Shown here: piece by piece, positions 54,629-64,000 of the stretch
Numbering within the stretch: position 1 is the first letter of the stretch
Layout of the letters: every line of letters starts with the position of its first letter
Origin: Conchocele bisecta
Lineage: Eukaryota > Mollusca > Bivalvia > Lucinida > Thyasiridae
Assembly: GCA_029237695.1 (NCBI GenBank)
Contig: CM055275.1
Coordinates: 89,516,433-89,580,432, forward strand
Length of the DNA: 64,000 nt
Direction: 5' to 3'
The notes under the pieces: generated by a model
What the model was told of the DNA's origin: nothing
The model's input: only the letters and a program-made list of their open reading frames with translations
The model's database searches: none
Translations under genes and position numbers: made by a program

Positions 54629-57600
54629 TATAAGCCCAATTTCCACAGGTACAACCACTTATATCGGGATAAAACGAAAACGTAAACTGAACAAATGCCA
54701 TAAATCTCACGTAGAACTACACAAATACTAGAATTGTTTTATTATATGACCCGTACCATGAATATTCATAAGATCGGGAAGTCACTAACAGTGTAAACAC
54801 AGTGTCAATTACATGTGTCAGCTTTACGCATGCGCTCTAAGGAAGTGAACAATAGGTTTGGTTTACATGAATAAACACATTTCAAACCGGTATCGCTTAT
54901 TTGTATGGTGTACAAACGGGGTGAAAACTAACTGTTCAGATGCATCTATACAAATACAGCTGTAAACACCTTTAAAAATACAATTTAGTTTTGTCAAAAC
55001 AAAACTTACAGGTGCAGCTACAAAATATGCAGGTGCACCTGCATTTCTTACAGCTGCACCTGTAAATGTATAGCTGCACCTGTAAATGTATAGCTGCACA
55101 TGTAAAATACATGTATAGCTGCAGCTATAAAAATACAGCTGCAGCTATGCATTTACAGCTGCAGCTATACAATTTATAGTTTCTGCAATACATTTACAGG
55201 TGCAGCTGTAAAAATGCAGGTGCACCTGCATATTTTTATAGCTGCACCTGTAAATTTAGTTTTGACCATATGGTGTACGAACGGGGTCAAAACTAAATTG
55301 TATTTGTACAGGTGCAGCTGTATTTGTACAGCTGCACCTGTATATTTACAGGTGCACCTGTATATTTTTATACCTGCACCTGTAACTTTAGTTTTGACCC
55401 CGTTCGTACACAATATATTCGCGTAAACAAACCGTTCAGAGTTCTACATTCAATTTGTAGATAATCACATGGCCGTGTTTCGGTCAATGAAGAATGACTG
55501 AAAGACGTAGTCATATATTAAATACCAGTGTTGACTTACATGTACGTAATATGATATGTATTCAACACGTTTATTGATTTCGTAAGAAACGAGACTATGG
55601 AAACCGGCCAGTCAACGAGTTTATTAAATAAATACCATATCACATCATCACATACGTTAGGCTACATTTATTGCATAATCACAACACCATACACTGAAGT
55701 TGTACTGATCACAGACATGTTTTATGTAGCAAGCTCATTTGCATATAATGCACACTAGTTTATTATGATTGTATTACACTGTGTTAATATACTTTGTTAA
55801 TATATTACACTGTGCAGGGGCTCCGGAAGCATCATAACATTGGTCCGGCGAATCTCGTGGGTGCCCCCAGTGCCCACCCACAATGTATGTTGTCACCACT
55901 CGGTTGAACCGTCTCGCCGCCACAACCGCCAGCGCTAATCTTGCACAGATGTCAACGTTTCTGAACATCTATTGGCAATCTCAACTCGCAATCAAGACAT
56001 TTGATTGGCTGAGTCTGAGATGTAGCATGTGCTTATTCTCAGCCAAACAAGCTGCTTCACTTCAAGCACACTATTCAAGCATATTGAAAAACATTGACAT
56101 TATTGGCAAGATTAACGCAGACTGTGGAATAACACATTATCATGCCCATGCTGCAAAGGGTTACACGGGCGGCACACGGGAACGTTTTCAATAACAAAAT
56201 AAATAGCACAAAAAAAAGCAAACAAACCATTTATATCACTGAAAAATGAAAATGCGATCAAGCTGTTGAAACTAGCTAATTGTTATGGCGTAAGACCCGT
56301 GTTTTTAAAACGTTCAACCCGCAAAATATGTGCTGCTACCGACATATGCCCATTTGCATAAAAGCTGGAATGTGGAAGTCGGTTGTATAATTCTTCGCTA
56401 GCGCCCGAATACAAATATTAGGTAATCAATACAAATTCAAATGATGATGATGTGCAAAACAAATAATATACAAGCTGTGTTGATTTAATATGATATTTAT
56501 TAAACTCATTGACTGAAACTCGGAAAGTCGGCAACTCGGAAACTCGAAATCAGGAAAGTTAAAACTCGTTTAACTCTTAGACTGCTACTCGCAACAATAG
56601 TCGTCTGCTGTTTTTTTATATATATTGCCTTATTTCTCAATAAAAACATGTTTTGACAGCGCTTCAGAATCATTTCCAATGGAAATGATTCTGAAATGCT
56701 GTCAAAGCATGTTGTAAATTGTTCTAAAGTGCTGCCAAAGCAAGTTTTTGATGATAAAAATGGAAAATAGAAAATAACAGTAGACAAAAAAAAATAAGAC
56801 AGCGGTCTAAGGGTTAATACATATTAAATCATCACTCTTGTAAGATCAGCTATATAAAAACCAACATCGGGCGTTGCATGCTAAAACAAATAATTAAAAT
56901 GCTACTTACATGATCAAGTGTGGCCTACCAATTGCCTAATAATGTACCATTGTATTCAAGTTGGATGAGTATTGTAATATAACTACATGTAATCACGTGA
57001 GCTTCTTTTGTTCGTTAGACGTGTGTATGGGAAAAATGAGGTTTTACATGTTTAGGAATAAAATGGTCGCTGTATGTTACAGCTATCTTATTTTTTTTTG
57101 TCGTCGGCTGCTTATTTTCTATTTTCCATTTTTATCATCAAAAACATGTTTTAACAACACTTTATAATAATTTACAACATGCTTTGACAGCATTTGAAAA
57201 TCATTTCCATTGAAAATGATTCTGAAGTGCTGTCAAAGCATGTTTTTATTGAGAAATAAGACATGATATAAAAGCAACAGCAGACGACAATTGTTGTGAG
57301 TAGCAGTCGAAGGGTTAAAGTGTACCGAGCCCCGCAGGGGACGTATCATTATATTTGTATTAATTCGTTCCCACGAAGTAACAATTCGTTCCCTCAATTT
57401 AACGAATTGCTATATCGTGGGAACGAATTGCTAATTTGTGGGAATGATAATTATTAATTCGTGGAAACGAATTGTTAATTTGAGGGAACGAATTGTTAAA
57501 TTGAAGGAAACGAATTGATATCCAAGTTGTGGTTTTTCATTTCATGCACAGTAAACGCCATACATAAACATAAACCAATTGCACCATTTTATTTGACAAT

Positions 57601-58132
57601 GTGGCGTCTTGATAAATGATAACTGTATTTGGCATAATAAATGCAAGAAGGCATTCAGCTACTGAAAGAAACTTCTCTCATCGGACACCCTGGGAGGTCT
57701 CGATAAACGATAACTGTATTTGGCATAATAAATGCAAGAAGGCATTCAGCGACTGTGAAACCTCTCTAACCGAACACCCTGGTAGCAACAAAAAATAACA
57801 AAATCCGCCTTCAAATGTTATCAAATAAAACGGTGAATTCGCTTGATATAACATTTGCAGTGTATAAAACGAAACCCCACATACAGTCAAACCTCTCTAA
57901 ACCGGACACCCTGGGAGGTCCCCATGGTGTCCGGTTTAGAGAGGTTTCTACCTCCCAGGGTGTCCGGTTTAGAGAGGTTTCGCTGTAAATCCAGCAGATG
58001 ACCATTCTTACACATGTGTGTGTGTCATGCGATCATGAACAGGCATTGTAACATATAGTATGTTTCGCGAAAGCTGCCCAAATGTTGCGGCCATAAAACA
58101 ATTCAAAAACAATATTTTTTTCGATATTATTA
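54629..58132 (-). repeat. large inverted repeat, arm 2 outer part (contig B)
   Basis: Inverted counterpart of ~11480 down to 7932. Contains the mirror CAGGTGCACCTG palindrome array (54905-55440), both MITE-D copies (56570-56817, 57078-57318), the AATTCGTTCCC palindromes (57360-57520) and two units of the 89-bp repeat (57616-57775). 55572-55940 is extra sequence absent from arm 1; the tRNA-like foldback of arm 1 is missing here. Confidence 0.92.
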
Positions 58133-58495
58133 AGTACTATAGAGGGAGTCAAAATGATAACAGCAACCATTATGCTGTTATTGAGAGGTGTTGTAACAAA
58201 AAGTTGGTGGTGGTATTTGAATGAGAAAGTGGTCTTGTAGTCCCAATTATATTGGAGATTGGGATATTAAAATCCGTCCCCGATTTGCAAGGGTTTCAAC
58301 TACCATGTTTCAACTACCCCACCTATCGGAGCTCCAAATACTAGTGTAAAATCCGTCCCAAAAGTATGGAGGGTTTCGGCTACCTTGTTTCAGCTACCCA
58401 ACGAAATAGCCGAAATCGCACTAGCCCCGACGAAATATGCGCCTTCTATAGGTGTTTTGGAGAAAATAATTATTTTCTCCCAAGAGTGAGTTAAA
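58133..58495. repeat. Polinton 2 left terminal region
   Basis: A hairpin AATAACAGCA... / ...TGCTGTTATT at 58157-58183, and a direct repeat (AAAATCCGTCCC then GGGTTTC.ACTACC) at 58269 and 58350. Its TIR length cannot be judged without the right end. Confidence 0.65.
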
Positions 58496-58726
58496 ATGAT
58501 ACCACCAACCTACACACCACCCCTACGCTCCATCTACAGTCCCACACCCCTCGAATTTGTGTATAAACTGAATAGACAAAAAGTGCGGACCACCTATAAA
58601 ATACAGAGCCAAGTTAGACAACTGTGTACTTCTAAAACGGGTCGTCCTTGTCAGAGTTGTCTCTCTTATATCATACATTTCCACCAACAAAAGTTAGGTT
58701 TATATATGAGAAATAAACACAGTTAA
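58496..58726 (+). CDS. small ORF, unknown function
   Basis: 76 codons, Pro/Tyr-rich start (PPTYTPPLRSIYSPTPLEF), then basic with CTSKTGRPCQSCL. It lies at the left end as A1/B1 do in Polinton 1, but shows no similarity to them. It could be fortuitous. Confidence 0.3.
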   Translation: MIPPTYTPPLRSIYSPTPLEFVYKLNRQKVRTTYKIQSQVRQLCTSKTGRPCQSCLSYIIHFHQQKLGLYMRNKHS

Positions 58727-59121
58727 GTGTCGGGACGCCGGCAATAATATCTCAGCGCTGAGACAGGTTTCGCCACATGTATTTCACTCTGGCTGCTCTA
58801 CGCATTCTAGCGGATGGAGGTAATGAGGAGGAGGAGTCCGCGGTAACAGTCCAATGATGGGGTGGAGAAGATGTGAGTGTGACACATCCCACTAAGCCTA
58901 AGAAAGAGAAGAGAAGATATTTAAAGCGAAGGCTTAGTGGGATGGGCCCAGAAGGGTTTTGATTGCGCGGGTTCGGCCTCGGTGGGACCTAAAACTTTTT
59001 TTTTTTTAAATTGTTTAAATTGTTTATTATTATTAATAAATTGTTTAATGTACCAATATAATTAATTTTATAATTTTAAGAAAATATTTAAATTATTTTT
59101 TAAAAATTATTTACTAAAATA
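58727..59121. other. Polinton 2 non-coding spacer
   Basis: Holds a 13-bp perfect stem (TCCCACTAAGCCT 58887-58899 with AGGCTTAGTGGGA 58930-58942) around a purine-rich loop, then T- and AT-rich DNA. Downstream of the minus-strand operon-like gene block, so it may contain its 3' processing signals. Confidence 0.5.
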
Positions 59122-59784
59122 TCACAATTTCCAGGATGGTGGTGCTGTAACATTTCCTCCGACTTTATCTCCAAGTTTTACCCTCAATTTATCCCAATCA
59201 GTACTCTCAATCTTGGGCATGGTGGCGCGCGCTTTGATTCTAATATCATTTTTTAATTCTTCATATCTCCTCATTTCTTCCACAACGGATTCAAACTCTA
59301 AATTTGATATTTCATTATCGGCCAACGCTTTGGACACTATAACGTCGATGCTATTTTTCTTAGACCTAGCGATAACGGATATTCTATCATGTTTTCTACA
59401 TTTGTTCTCGAGTTTTCGACCAGCCACCCTAATTAACATACAAAGTATTCCAGATACAACTGTAATTCCACTCAAAACCCCAGCAATTGGAACTGTTACA
59501 ATTGTAGATAGCGTTGCGGCAGTTCCCGCACCACTCATTACAGATAAACTTGACAGAACCGTACTAGATGCGTCTGCTAAATTTGCAACGCGCTTATATT
59601 TTTTAGCGATTCTTTTTCTATTTTTACATTCGCTAACTAAACTATCCTGCATAACGACGATATTATCCAACCTAAAATCTAAACATCTTTCGCGAATTGG
59701 ATACATTGTTGATGGATTGGTATTGACAATTGGATACAGTGTTGATGGATTTGTATTGACAATTGGAAGCAGTGATTCGTTCAT
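59122..59784 (-). CDS. Gly/Ala-rich hydrophobic Polinton protein
   Basis: 220 codons, intact. Residues 5-30 contain a doubled VNTNPST repeat. 45-75 are charged/helical (KNRKRIAKKYKRV). 80-125 form two hydrophobic Gly/Ala-rich stretches (SGAGTAATLSTIVTVPIAGV and SGITVVSGILCMLIRVAG). 125-200 are basic/helical with SKALADNEISNLEFESVVEE. Proteins of this build are, to my recollection, recurrent in animal Polintons, with unknown role; membrane insertion during entry or assembly is a reasonable inference. It lies 3 nt from the fibre gene, same strand. Confidence 0.75.
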   Translation of the reverse strand: MNESLLPIVNTNPSTLYPIVNTNPSTMYPIRERCLDFRLDNIVVMQDSLVSECKNRKRIAKKYKRVANLADASSTVLSSLSVMSGAGTAATLSTIVTVPIAGVLSGITVVSGILCMLIRVAGRKLENKCRKHDRISVIARSKKNSIDVIVSKALADNEISNLEFESVVEEMRRYEELKNDIRIKARATMPKIESTDWDKLRVKLGDKVGGNVTAPPSWKL

Positions 59785-59786
59785 GA

Positions 59787-61274
59787 TTACAAATCAAGTT
59801 CAATTAACAATGTTACAACAGTGGAAGAACTCGCTGGGTCCTCGATTTTCGTAACAAAGTTAATAATACTACCTTCGGAAAGTCTAATTGTATCGTCACC
59901 GGCGAACAAAACCACCGATGAAATATCTCCAGCGAGTTTATTGACTCCAACCCCCCGTTCTTCCCCATCCACTACAAGATTTATCACGAACGCGCCCACA
60001 GATTTACCATTAGCAATAACCAAGCAGACAGCCATTCGGAGAAGTGTACCTGTAGCTGGCATGGCGTAGCCCCCATATGTATTGCTCGCTTTGGCACCGA
60101 ACGAATATTCATAGAGCCCTTCAGTAAATGGGCCCCGCTTCTCAGCCCAAACTGTGATGACACGTTTTTGCGTTTTCATTGTTTTCAACAGTCCGGCAAG
60201 CCCCCCGATAGAGGTATGGGCCTCAGCACGAATCTTTTCAGAGGTCTCCTCAAGCGCTTTGGTCGTGGCTCTACGAACACGTTTCAGTTTTTCAGAAACT
60301 TCGGCTATTTTTCCAACTTGTTCAGTAAGTGCCGCTTCTCTGATGAGAGAGTCCACTGAGCGCAAAACCCCATAAGCCTCCGTAATGGTCGCCTGGTGGT
60401 CTTCTAGGGCTTTTTCAACACCCAACCATGCCTCTTTTTGAAATTCAGTTATTTTTCCGTCTAGTTCAGCAACCGCCGCTTCTCTGATGAGAGAGTCCTC
60501 TAAGCGCAACACCCCATAAGCCTCCGCAAGGGCCGCCTTGTGGTCTTCTCGGACTTTATCAATACCCGTTCGGACTCCCTCAACCCCCAACCGGGCCTCT
60601 TCCCGAAATTCTGTTATTTTTGCGTCTAGTTCAGTAAGTGCTGCTTCTCTGTTGAGATAGTCTTCTAAGCGAAACACCATATAAGCCTCCATAATGGCCG
60701 CCTGGTGGTCTTCTTTGAGTCCCTCAACCCCCAACCGGGTCTCTTTTTGAAATTCTGTTATTTTTTCGTCTAGTTTAGTAAGTGATGCTTCTCTGATGAG
60801 AGAGTCCTCTGAGCGCAACACCCTATACGCCTCCGTAAGGGCCGCCTGGTGGTCTTCTCGGGCTCCCTCAATCCCCAACCGGGCCTCTTTTCGAAATTTG
60901 GTTATTTTTTCACCTTGTTCAGTAAGTGCTGCTTCTCTGTTGGGAGAGTCCTTTGATCGCAACACCCTATACGCCTCCGTAAGGGCCGCCTGCTCTTTCT
61001 CAATACCCGTTCGAACTCTCTCAATTTTCGCCCGGGCCTCTTCCCCAACTTGTGCAGTCGCCGTTAGCACTTCTACTCTAACATCTGCTATACTCCTGTG
61101 AATTCCGTTTGTAGCCTTCGATATAGTTGTATTGATCAGGGCCTTGGTTTTTCCGGTAGTTAAAAAGTCACTCTCTGTCGGGACGAATCCCCCTTCTGCT
61201 GGTTCCAAATTCTTTGAATCTGTCACCCAATCCCGATTTGAATTGGAAGAACTACCTGGTCCGTATATACTCAT
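59787..61274 (-). CDS. fibre-like protein with coiled-coil stalk repeats
   Basis: Intact. I prefer the Met at 61274 (MSIYGPGSSS) because the corresponding ATG is kept in Polinton 1; an upstream in-frame Met lies at 61307. Residues ~1-75 form a tail. ~80-340 contain five repeats of 48-55 residues (EAYRVLRS.DS, REAALTE, KITEF, EARLGVEG) predicted as coiled coil. ~355-495 form a beta-rich head (YEYSFGAK, GTLLRMAVCLVIANGKSVGA, VVDGEERGVG). Tail-stalk-head resembles a trimeric attachment fibre. That role is inferred from architecture only. Confidence 0.72.
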   Translation of the reverse strand: MSIYGPGSSSNSNRDWVTDSKNLEPAEGGFVPTESDFLTTGKTKALINTTISKATNGIHRSIADVRVEVLTATAQVGEEARAKIERVRTGIEKEQAALTEAYRVLRSKDSPNREAALTEQGEKITKFRKEARLGIEGAREDHQAALTEAYRVLRSEDSLIREASLTKLDEKITEFQKETRLGVEGLKEDHQAAIMEAYMVFRLEDYLNREAALTELDAKITEFREEARLGVEGVRTGIDKVREDHKAALAEAYGVLRLEDSLIREAAVAELDGKITEFQKEAWLGVEKALEDHQATITEAYGVLRSVDSLIREAALTEQVGKIAEVSEKLKRVRRATTKALEETSEKIRAEAHTSIGGLAGLLKTMKTQKRVITVWAEKRGPFTEGLYEYSFGAKASNTYGGYAMPATGTLLRMAVCLVIANGKSVGAFVINLVVDGEERGVGVNKLAGDISSVVLFAGDDTIRLSEGSIINFVTKIEDPASSSTVVTLLIELDL

Positions 61275-61315
61275 TTTCAATAATATTGATAATTCAATTA
61301 CGAACATGCGTTTAA

Positions 61316-62001
61316 TTAATTGGAAATTTCGAGAACGACCGAAATCGGGTAATAGTTATTCAACTTTCTCGCTTGATCATCGAGAATAGAGACCGTAAAT
61401 TCGTGGATACGTCCCGATTCCAAAACTTTCATCTCGGGGCATGGGAAGTCTAAGGTCACCGTATCCCCAAAGAAACAGTCGCTGGCTTGCACGGCTTTCA
61501 GTAATGTGCTGGGGGATCCGTCTACCGTGTTGTACGATGTGTTCACCCGATCCAGGTGCACCCTGAGAGATTTCGTGAAGGCGAAGTTCAGCGGGTTATC
61601 ACCGACGTACTCACCCGGGGTAAACACTCCTTTATTTGCGGAGTATGTCTCTCTAAAACCGAGTTGAATACACAACCCCGGGGAGCCACTAACTTATTAT
61701 CAGGGCTGATGGTCATTGTTGCGAGCCCGGTTGCCTTCGATACTGTGACGTTGATTATACCGTCAATCTCTGAGTTGACAAAATCTTTGAGCTGTATTAT
61801 TCCCCACAGTCCATGAGGCAGCTTTACACCGAATTATTGTTCATTCTTCACCTATTAAAACCCTTCACTCTTTCCCACATTCTGCCATCCAACCGTGAAG
61901 GTGATTGCTCTGAGGCCCACCCGGCGTTTTCCGCAGCAGTTGTCGATTGACTTCTGAAGTTCACAACTCTCTTTTTGAACATTAGTGATAGTAGCAAACA
62001 T
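61316..62001 (-). pseudogene. penton-like minor capsid protein, frameshifted
   Basis: From ATG 62001: MFATITNVQKESCELQKSID. Frame shifts near 61850 and 61690 lead to FGVKLPHGLWGIIQL, then EIDGIINVTVSKATGLATMT, and finally the 119-codon end with GEYVGDNPLNF, RVHLDRVNTSYN and RIHEFTVSILDDQ. Size and the C-terminal beta-strand pattern fit the single jelly-roll penton of Polintons. It is the third minus-strand gene of the block; its start faces the plus gene at 62016, 14 nt away. Confidence 0.62.
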
Positions 62002-62015
62002 AATAATATCTTTCA

Positions 62016-62466
62016 ATGGATACCAAGGCATTTAGCTTTAATTCAAATGCAAAGTACGCGGTCGGTGGGGTATATGATACTAAGGCTCCCCGGCTGGTGC
62101 ACCCCACTATCCAAGTTAGTGGTGGAAAAGGCTTTCAAACCAACTTTCCCGACATCTTTGAACAATATAGGCTGCCCAAGATTACTAGCATGGAGGCAGA
62201 ATCAGCTCAGCTTCGCCGTATGGTGCGCAACAGCCGGATGCGGGGTTTCCTCTCAGGACCATCTGGCCGCGGAGGATACCTTCTTGAGGGCCGTTTACAA
62301 CTTTCACGCGTATTACACTATTAGGAGGATTCTCAAAGAACAGAAAATCTCTCTGCCGCAGGACGACGGCTGGAATCCCATTTCCAATTCCAATATAGCG
62401 TCCGCAATTTGGACCCGAGATTATATAATTAAAGCTGGAATTCTACCGCCTGATATATGGAAATAA
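62016..62466 (+). pseudogene. chimeric ORF: start of one Polinton gene joined to the end of another
   Basis: MDTKAFSFNSNAKYAVGGVY through GFQTNFPDIFEQY matches the long gene at 41284 in Polinton 1. After ~62395 the sequence AIWTRDYIIKAGILPPDIW matches the small gene ending at 47985 there. A frameshift near 62205-62250 also changes frame. The fusion is best explained by deletion of the intervening block that in Polinton 1 carries the hexon and ATPase genes. Confidence 0.65.
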
Positions 62467-62467
62467 A

Positions 62468-62899
62468 ATGGCTAGTGCGATCGCAATGATGATAGGTGGC
62501 GCGGTGGTGAACGCATTTGCGTTCAGCGGTAGCAACTTTTTATTCTCGAAACTGAAAAGCTCGGACGCGGATGAGGAGCGCAAGCGTCACGATTTAGCTG
62601 CAGAACAACTCAATAGCGCAAAGGAAGCATGGTTTCAAAAACGAACCGCCCGTCTGGACTGGATCAACGAAGATCTTCGTCGCGAGAATCACGCCGTGCA
62701 AACTTTCCGGAACGTTGACGACGCCATCCAGGAGTACGCGCGGGCATATCCGCAGAAAAGTCTCGCGCCGCTGGATCCCGAGCCCCAGCTTTCAGATTTC
62801 TATGTACCATCAGATGCCCAAAAATACCGCGAGATCGTGTTCATCGTCGTGGGAGGTGGTGAACGGGTCTCGTCAGCTACTATATTCAATCTAGATTGA
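62468..62899 (+). CDS. short Polinton protein with N-terminal membrane anchor
   Basis: 143 codons, intact. Residues 2-26 are hydrophobic (ASAIAMMIGGAVVNAFAFSG), followed by a charged helical segment (DEERKRHDLAAEQLNSAKEA), LDWINEDLRR, and a conserved-looking LSDFYVPSDAQKYREIVFIV end. The last ~12 residues may be altered by a small frameshift compared with a hydrophobic tail. It follows the previous ORF after 1 nt. To my recollection a recurrent Polinton protein of unknown role; a virion membrane or scaffold function is a guess. Confidence 0.7.
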   Translation: MASAIAMMIGGAVVNAFAFSGSNFLFSKLKSSDADEERKRHDLAAEQLNSAKEAWFQKRTARLDWINEDLRRENHAVQTFRNVDDAIQEYARAYPQKSLAPLDPEPQLSDFYVPSDAQKYREIVFIVVGGGERVSSATIFNLD

Positions 62900-63278
62900 A
62901 ATAAGCAATAAGCAATAATTAATTTTAAAAACATTTGTTTTAATAAATATATATATATAGAACGTGTTAGTTGACGAACTTTATTTTGCTATGATTGATG
63001 TAGGCTACACGGCCTTAAACATCGTTTACCTGGTGCAAAGGGTATTGATTCGTCTGGCCCGAGATTCTCTCAGAAGAATGGCGTGATGGACGAAAAACCG
63101 GCCACCCTTTTCGCAAAGCGGATGTAGTTAGTTAAATTTCCCCAGAATTGCCCTCTCCTGTTCCAACCCAATCGCGATTGGACTTCCAACAAAGGTTTAG
63201 TATCTACGACGCAGTTACCGGACGATCTGGCGATGGCATGTTGGAGATTGTCCGATCTATTAGAATACCTCGCATACG
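62900..63278 (+). other. coding-like remnant plus spacer, unknown
   Basis: After an AT-rich spacer (62905-62960) comes sequence alignable with 48475-48866 of Polinton 1 (GGCTACACGGCC, ACATCGTTTACCTGGTGC, CGGCCACCCTTTTCGC). The conservation suggests a gene, but frames are broken in both copies. Confidence 0.4.
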
Positions 63279-64000
63279 ATGGACACGCGCAAACTTAATA
63301 CCAAACTATCGGTTCGCCTAGCGCGTAAGGTTAGCGAACAACATACTACAGACCCGCGGCTACTGGAAGGGGCTCGCGGCCATCAAGAACTCGCGGCGGC
63401 GACCAAGGTTTCCGAAAAACGCAGCCAAGGAATGGCTCAAGAAGCAGGCCATCTGGCAGATCTATTTGCCCGCGCCTCACAATATTCCGCGCCCGAAATT
63501 CGACGTGCCGGTGCCGAACGAAGTCCACCAAGCAGACCTCCTATTTCTCCCTCACGATCGAGTCGGTCGCAAGACGTACAAGTATGCATTGAAAATCGTC
63601 GACATAGCGAGTCGGTATAAGTGGGCTGAGCCGTTGGCCACTAAAGAGTTGGCCGAGGCTCTTTCCAGAATATATAAGGAGTCCTCTCAAATGGCCAAAT
63701 CTTGTCCAGGTCGATCCCGGCCGCGGGTTCATGGGCGCGGTATCTCATCTATTGTCTAAACACAAAGTTTCTGTCTGACGCGGCCGCGTCAACATCCACC
63801 GAGACCAGGGGATCGTGGAGCGCTTCAATCGAACCCTGGCTGAGAGACTGTTCGGTCACCAATACGCCAAAGAACTTGTAGACCCTCATTCGCGATCGAC
63901 CGAGTGGGTGGCCAGACTGCCCGCCGTGGTCTCCGCACTGAACGGAGAGGTGACCAGATTGATTGATAAGAAGCCCGTAGATGCCATCAAGTTTAAAAGG
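63279..64000 (+). pseudogene. Polinton 2 retroviral-like integrase, interrupted, runs off window
   Basis: ATG at 63279. The catalytic core shows HQADLLFLPHDR (Asp at 63535), a VDPGR-type second Asp at 63713, and QGIVERFNR with Glu at 63818. The last two are exactly 35 codons apart, fitting the DDE spacing of RVE integrases. ALKIVDIASRYKWAEPLATK lies between them. Frameshifts near 63360-63420 and 63690, and an in-frame TGA at ~63776, interrupt it. The end is outside the window. Confidence 0.9.

Larger units (their letters stand above)
58133..64000. mobile_element. Polinton 2, left 5.9 kb (continues past the window)
   Basis: Starts AGTACTATAGAGGGAGTC exactly where homology to contig A (7932) stops. 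The terminus differs from Polinton 1 after ~26 bases, so it is another subfamily, but genes are in the same order: minus-strand membrane protein, fibre and penton, then plus-strand genes and the integrase, which runs off the window. Frames are much better preserved than in Polinton 1. Confidence 0.88.

Noticed and set aside
59213..59854. 213-codon + strand ORF
   Set aside because: Antisense shadow of the intact membrane protein gene on the minus strand, whose counterpart is kept in Polinton 1.

Overview
The window is eukaryotic, transposon-saturated DNA with no bacterial gene organisation. It holds dense families of short inverted-repeat elements, a CR1/L2-like non-LTR retrotransposon, phase-matched exons of a glycosyltransferase-like gene, and two Maverick/Polinton giant elements. 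The mix suggests an aquatic invertebrate, most likely a bivalve mollusc. That is inference from element style, not a database match.

Layout. 1-29979 is one contig (A), then 500 Ns (29980-30479), then a second contig (B, 30480-64000). B starts exactly where it becomes the inverted counterpart of position ~18240 in A. B 30480-35745 plus 54629-58132 mirrors A 18240-7932. B is interrupted at one point by an 18.9 kb Polinton (Polinton 1, 35751-54623), and its mirror homology stops at the start of a second Polinton (Polinton 2, from 58133 to beyond the window). This is either a true large palindrome or, more economically, two divergent alleles (haplotigs) scaffolded head to head across the gap. Either way A gives natural empty sites for both Polintons.

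Contig A: a 71-bp minisatellite (1-1085), several foldback/MITE families, the arm (7932-18240), three candidate exons on the + strand (14343, ~18440-18614 and 23634-23745), a broken LINE on the - strand (25100-28970) with a 2A-like DVERNPGP motif, then the gap.

Polinton 1 carries 485-bp terminal inverted repeats (TIRs), a TIR-embedded zinc-finger gene, a tandem pair of small unknown ORFs, and badly frameshifted remnants of a Gly-rich membrane protein, coiled-coil fibre, penton, hexon-like capsid protein, FtsK/HerA-type packaging ATPase, integrase and family-B DNA polymerase. Polinton 2 has better-preserved versions of the membrane protein, fibre, a short membrane protein and the integrase. 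It appears to have lost the ~6 kb block with hexon and ATPase by a deletion fusing two genes. A 1.8 kb element at 16221-18013, with a 186-bp derivative at the same site in B, shares the Polinton terminus AGTAGTATAGAGGG and a 6-bp target duplication, so it looks like a non-autonomous Polinton satellite.

How the parts relate: the Polinton genes would form a virus-like module (replication by polymerase B, integration by integrase, packaging by ATPase into a hexon/penton/fibre capsid). The small inverted-repeat elements have been inserted into one another repeatedly, and the host gene is spread over introns filled with them.
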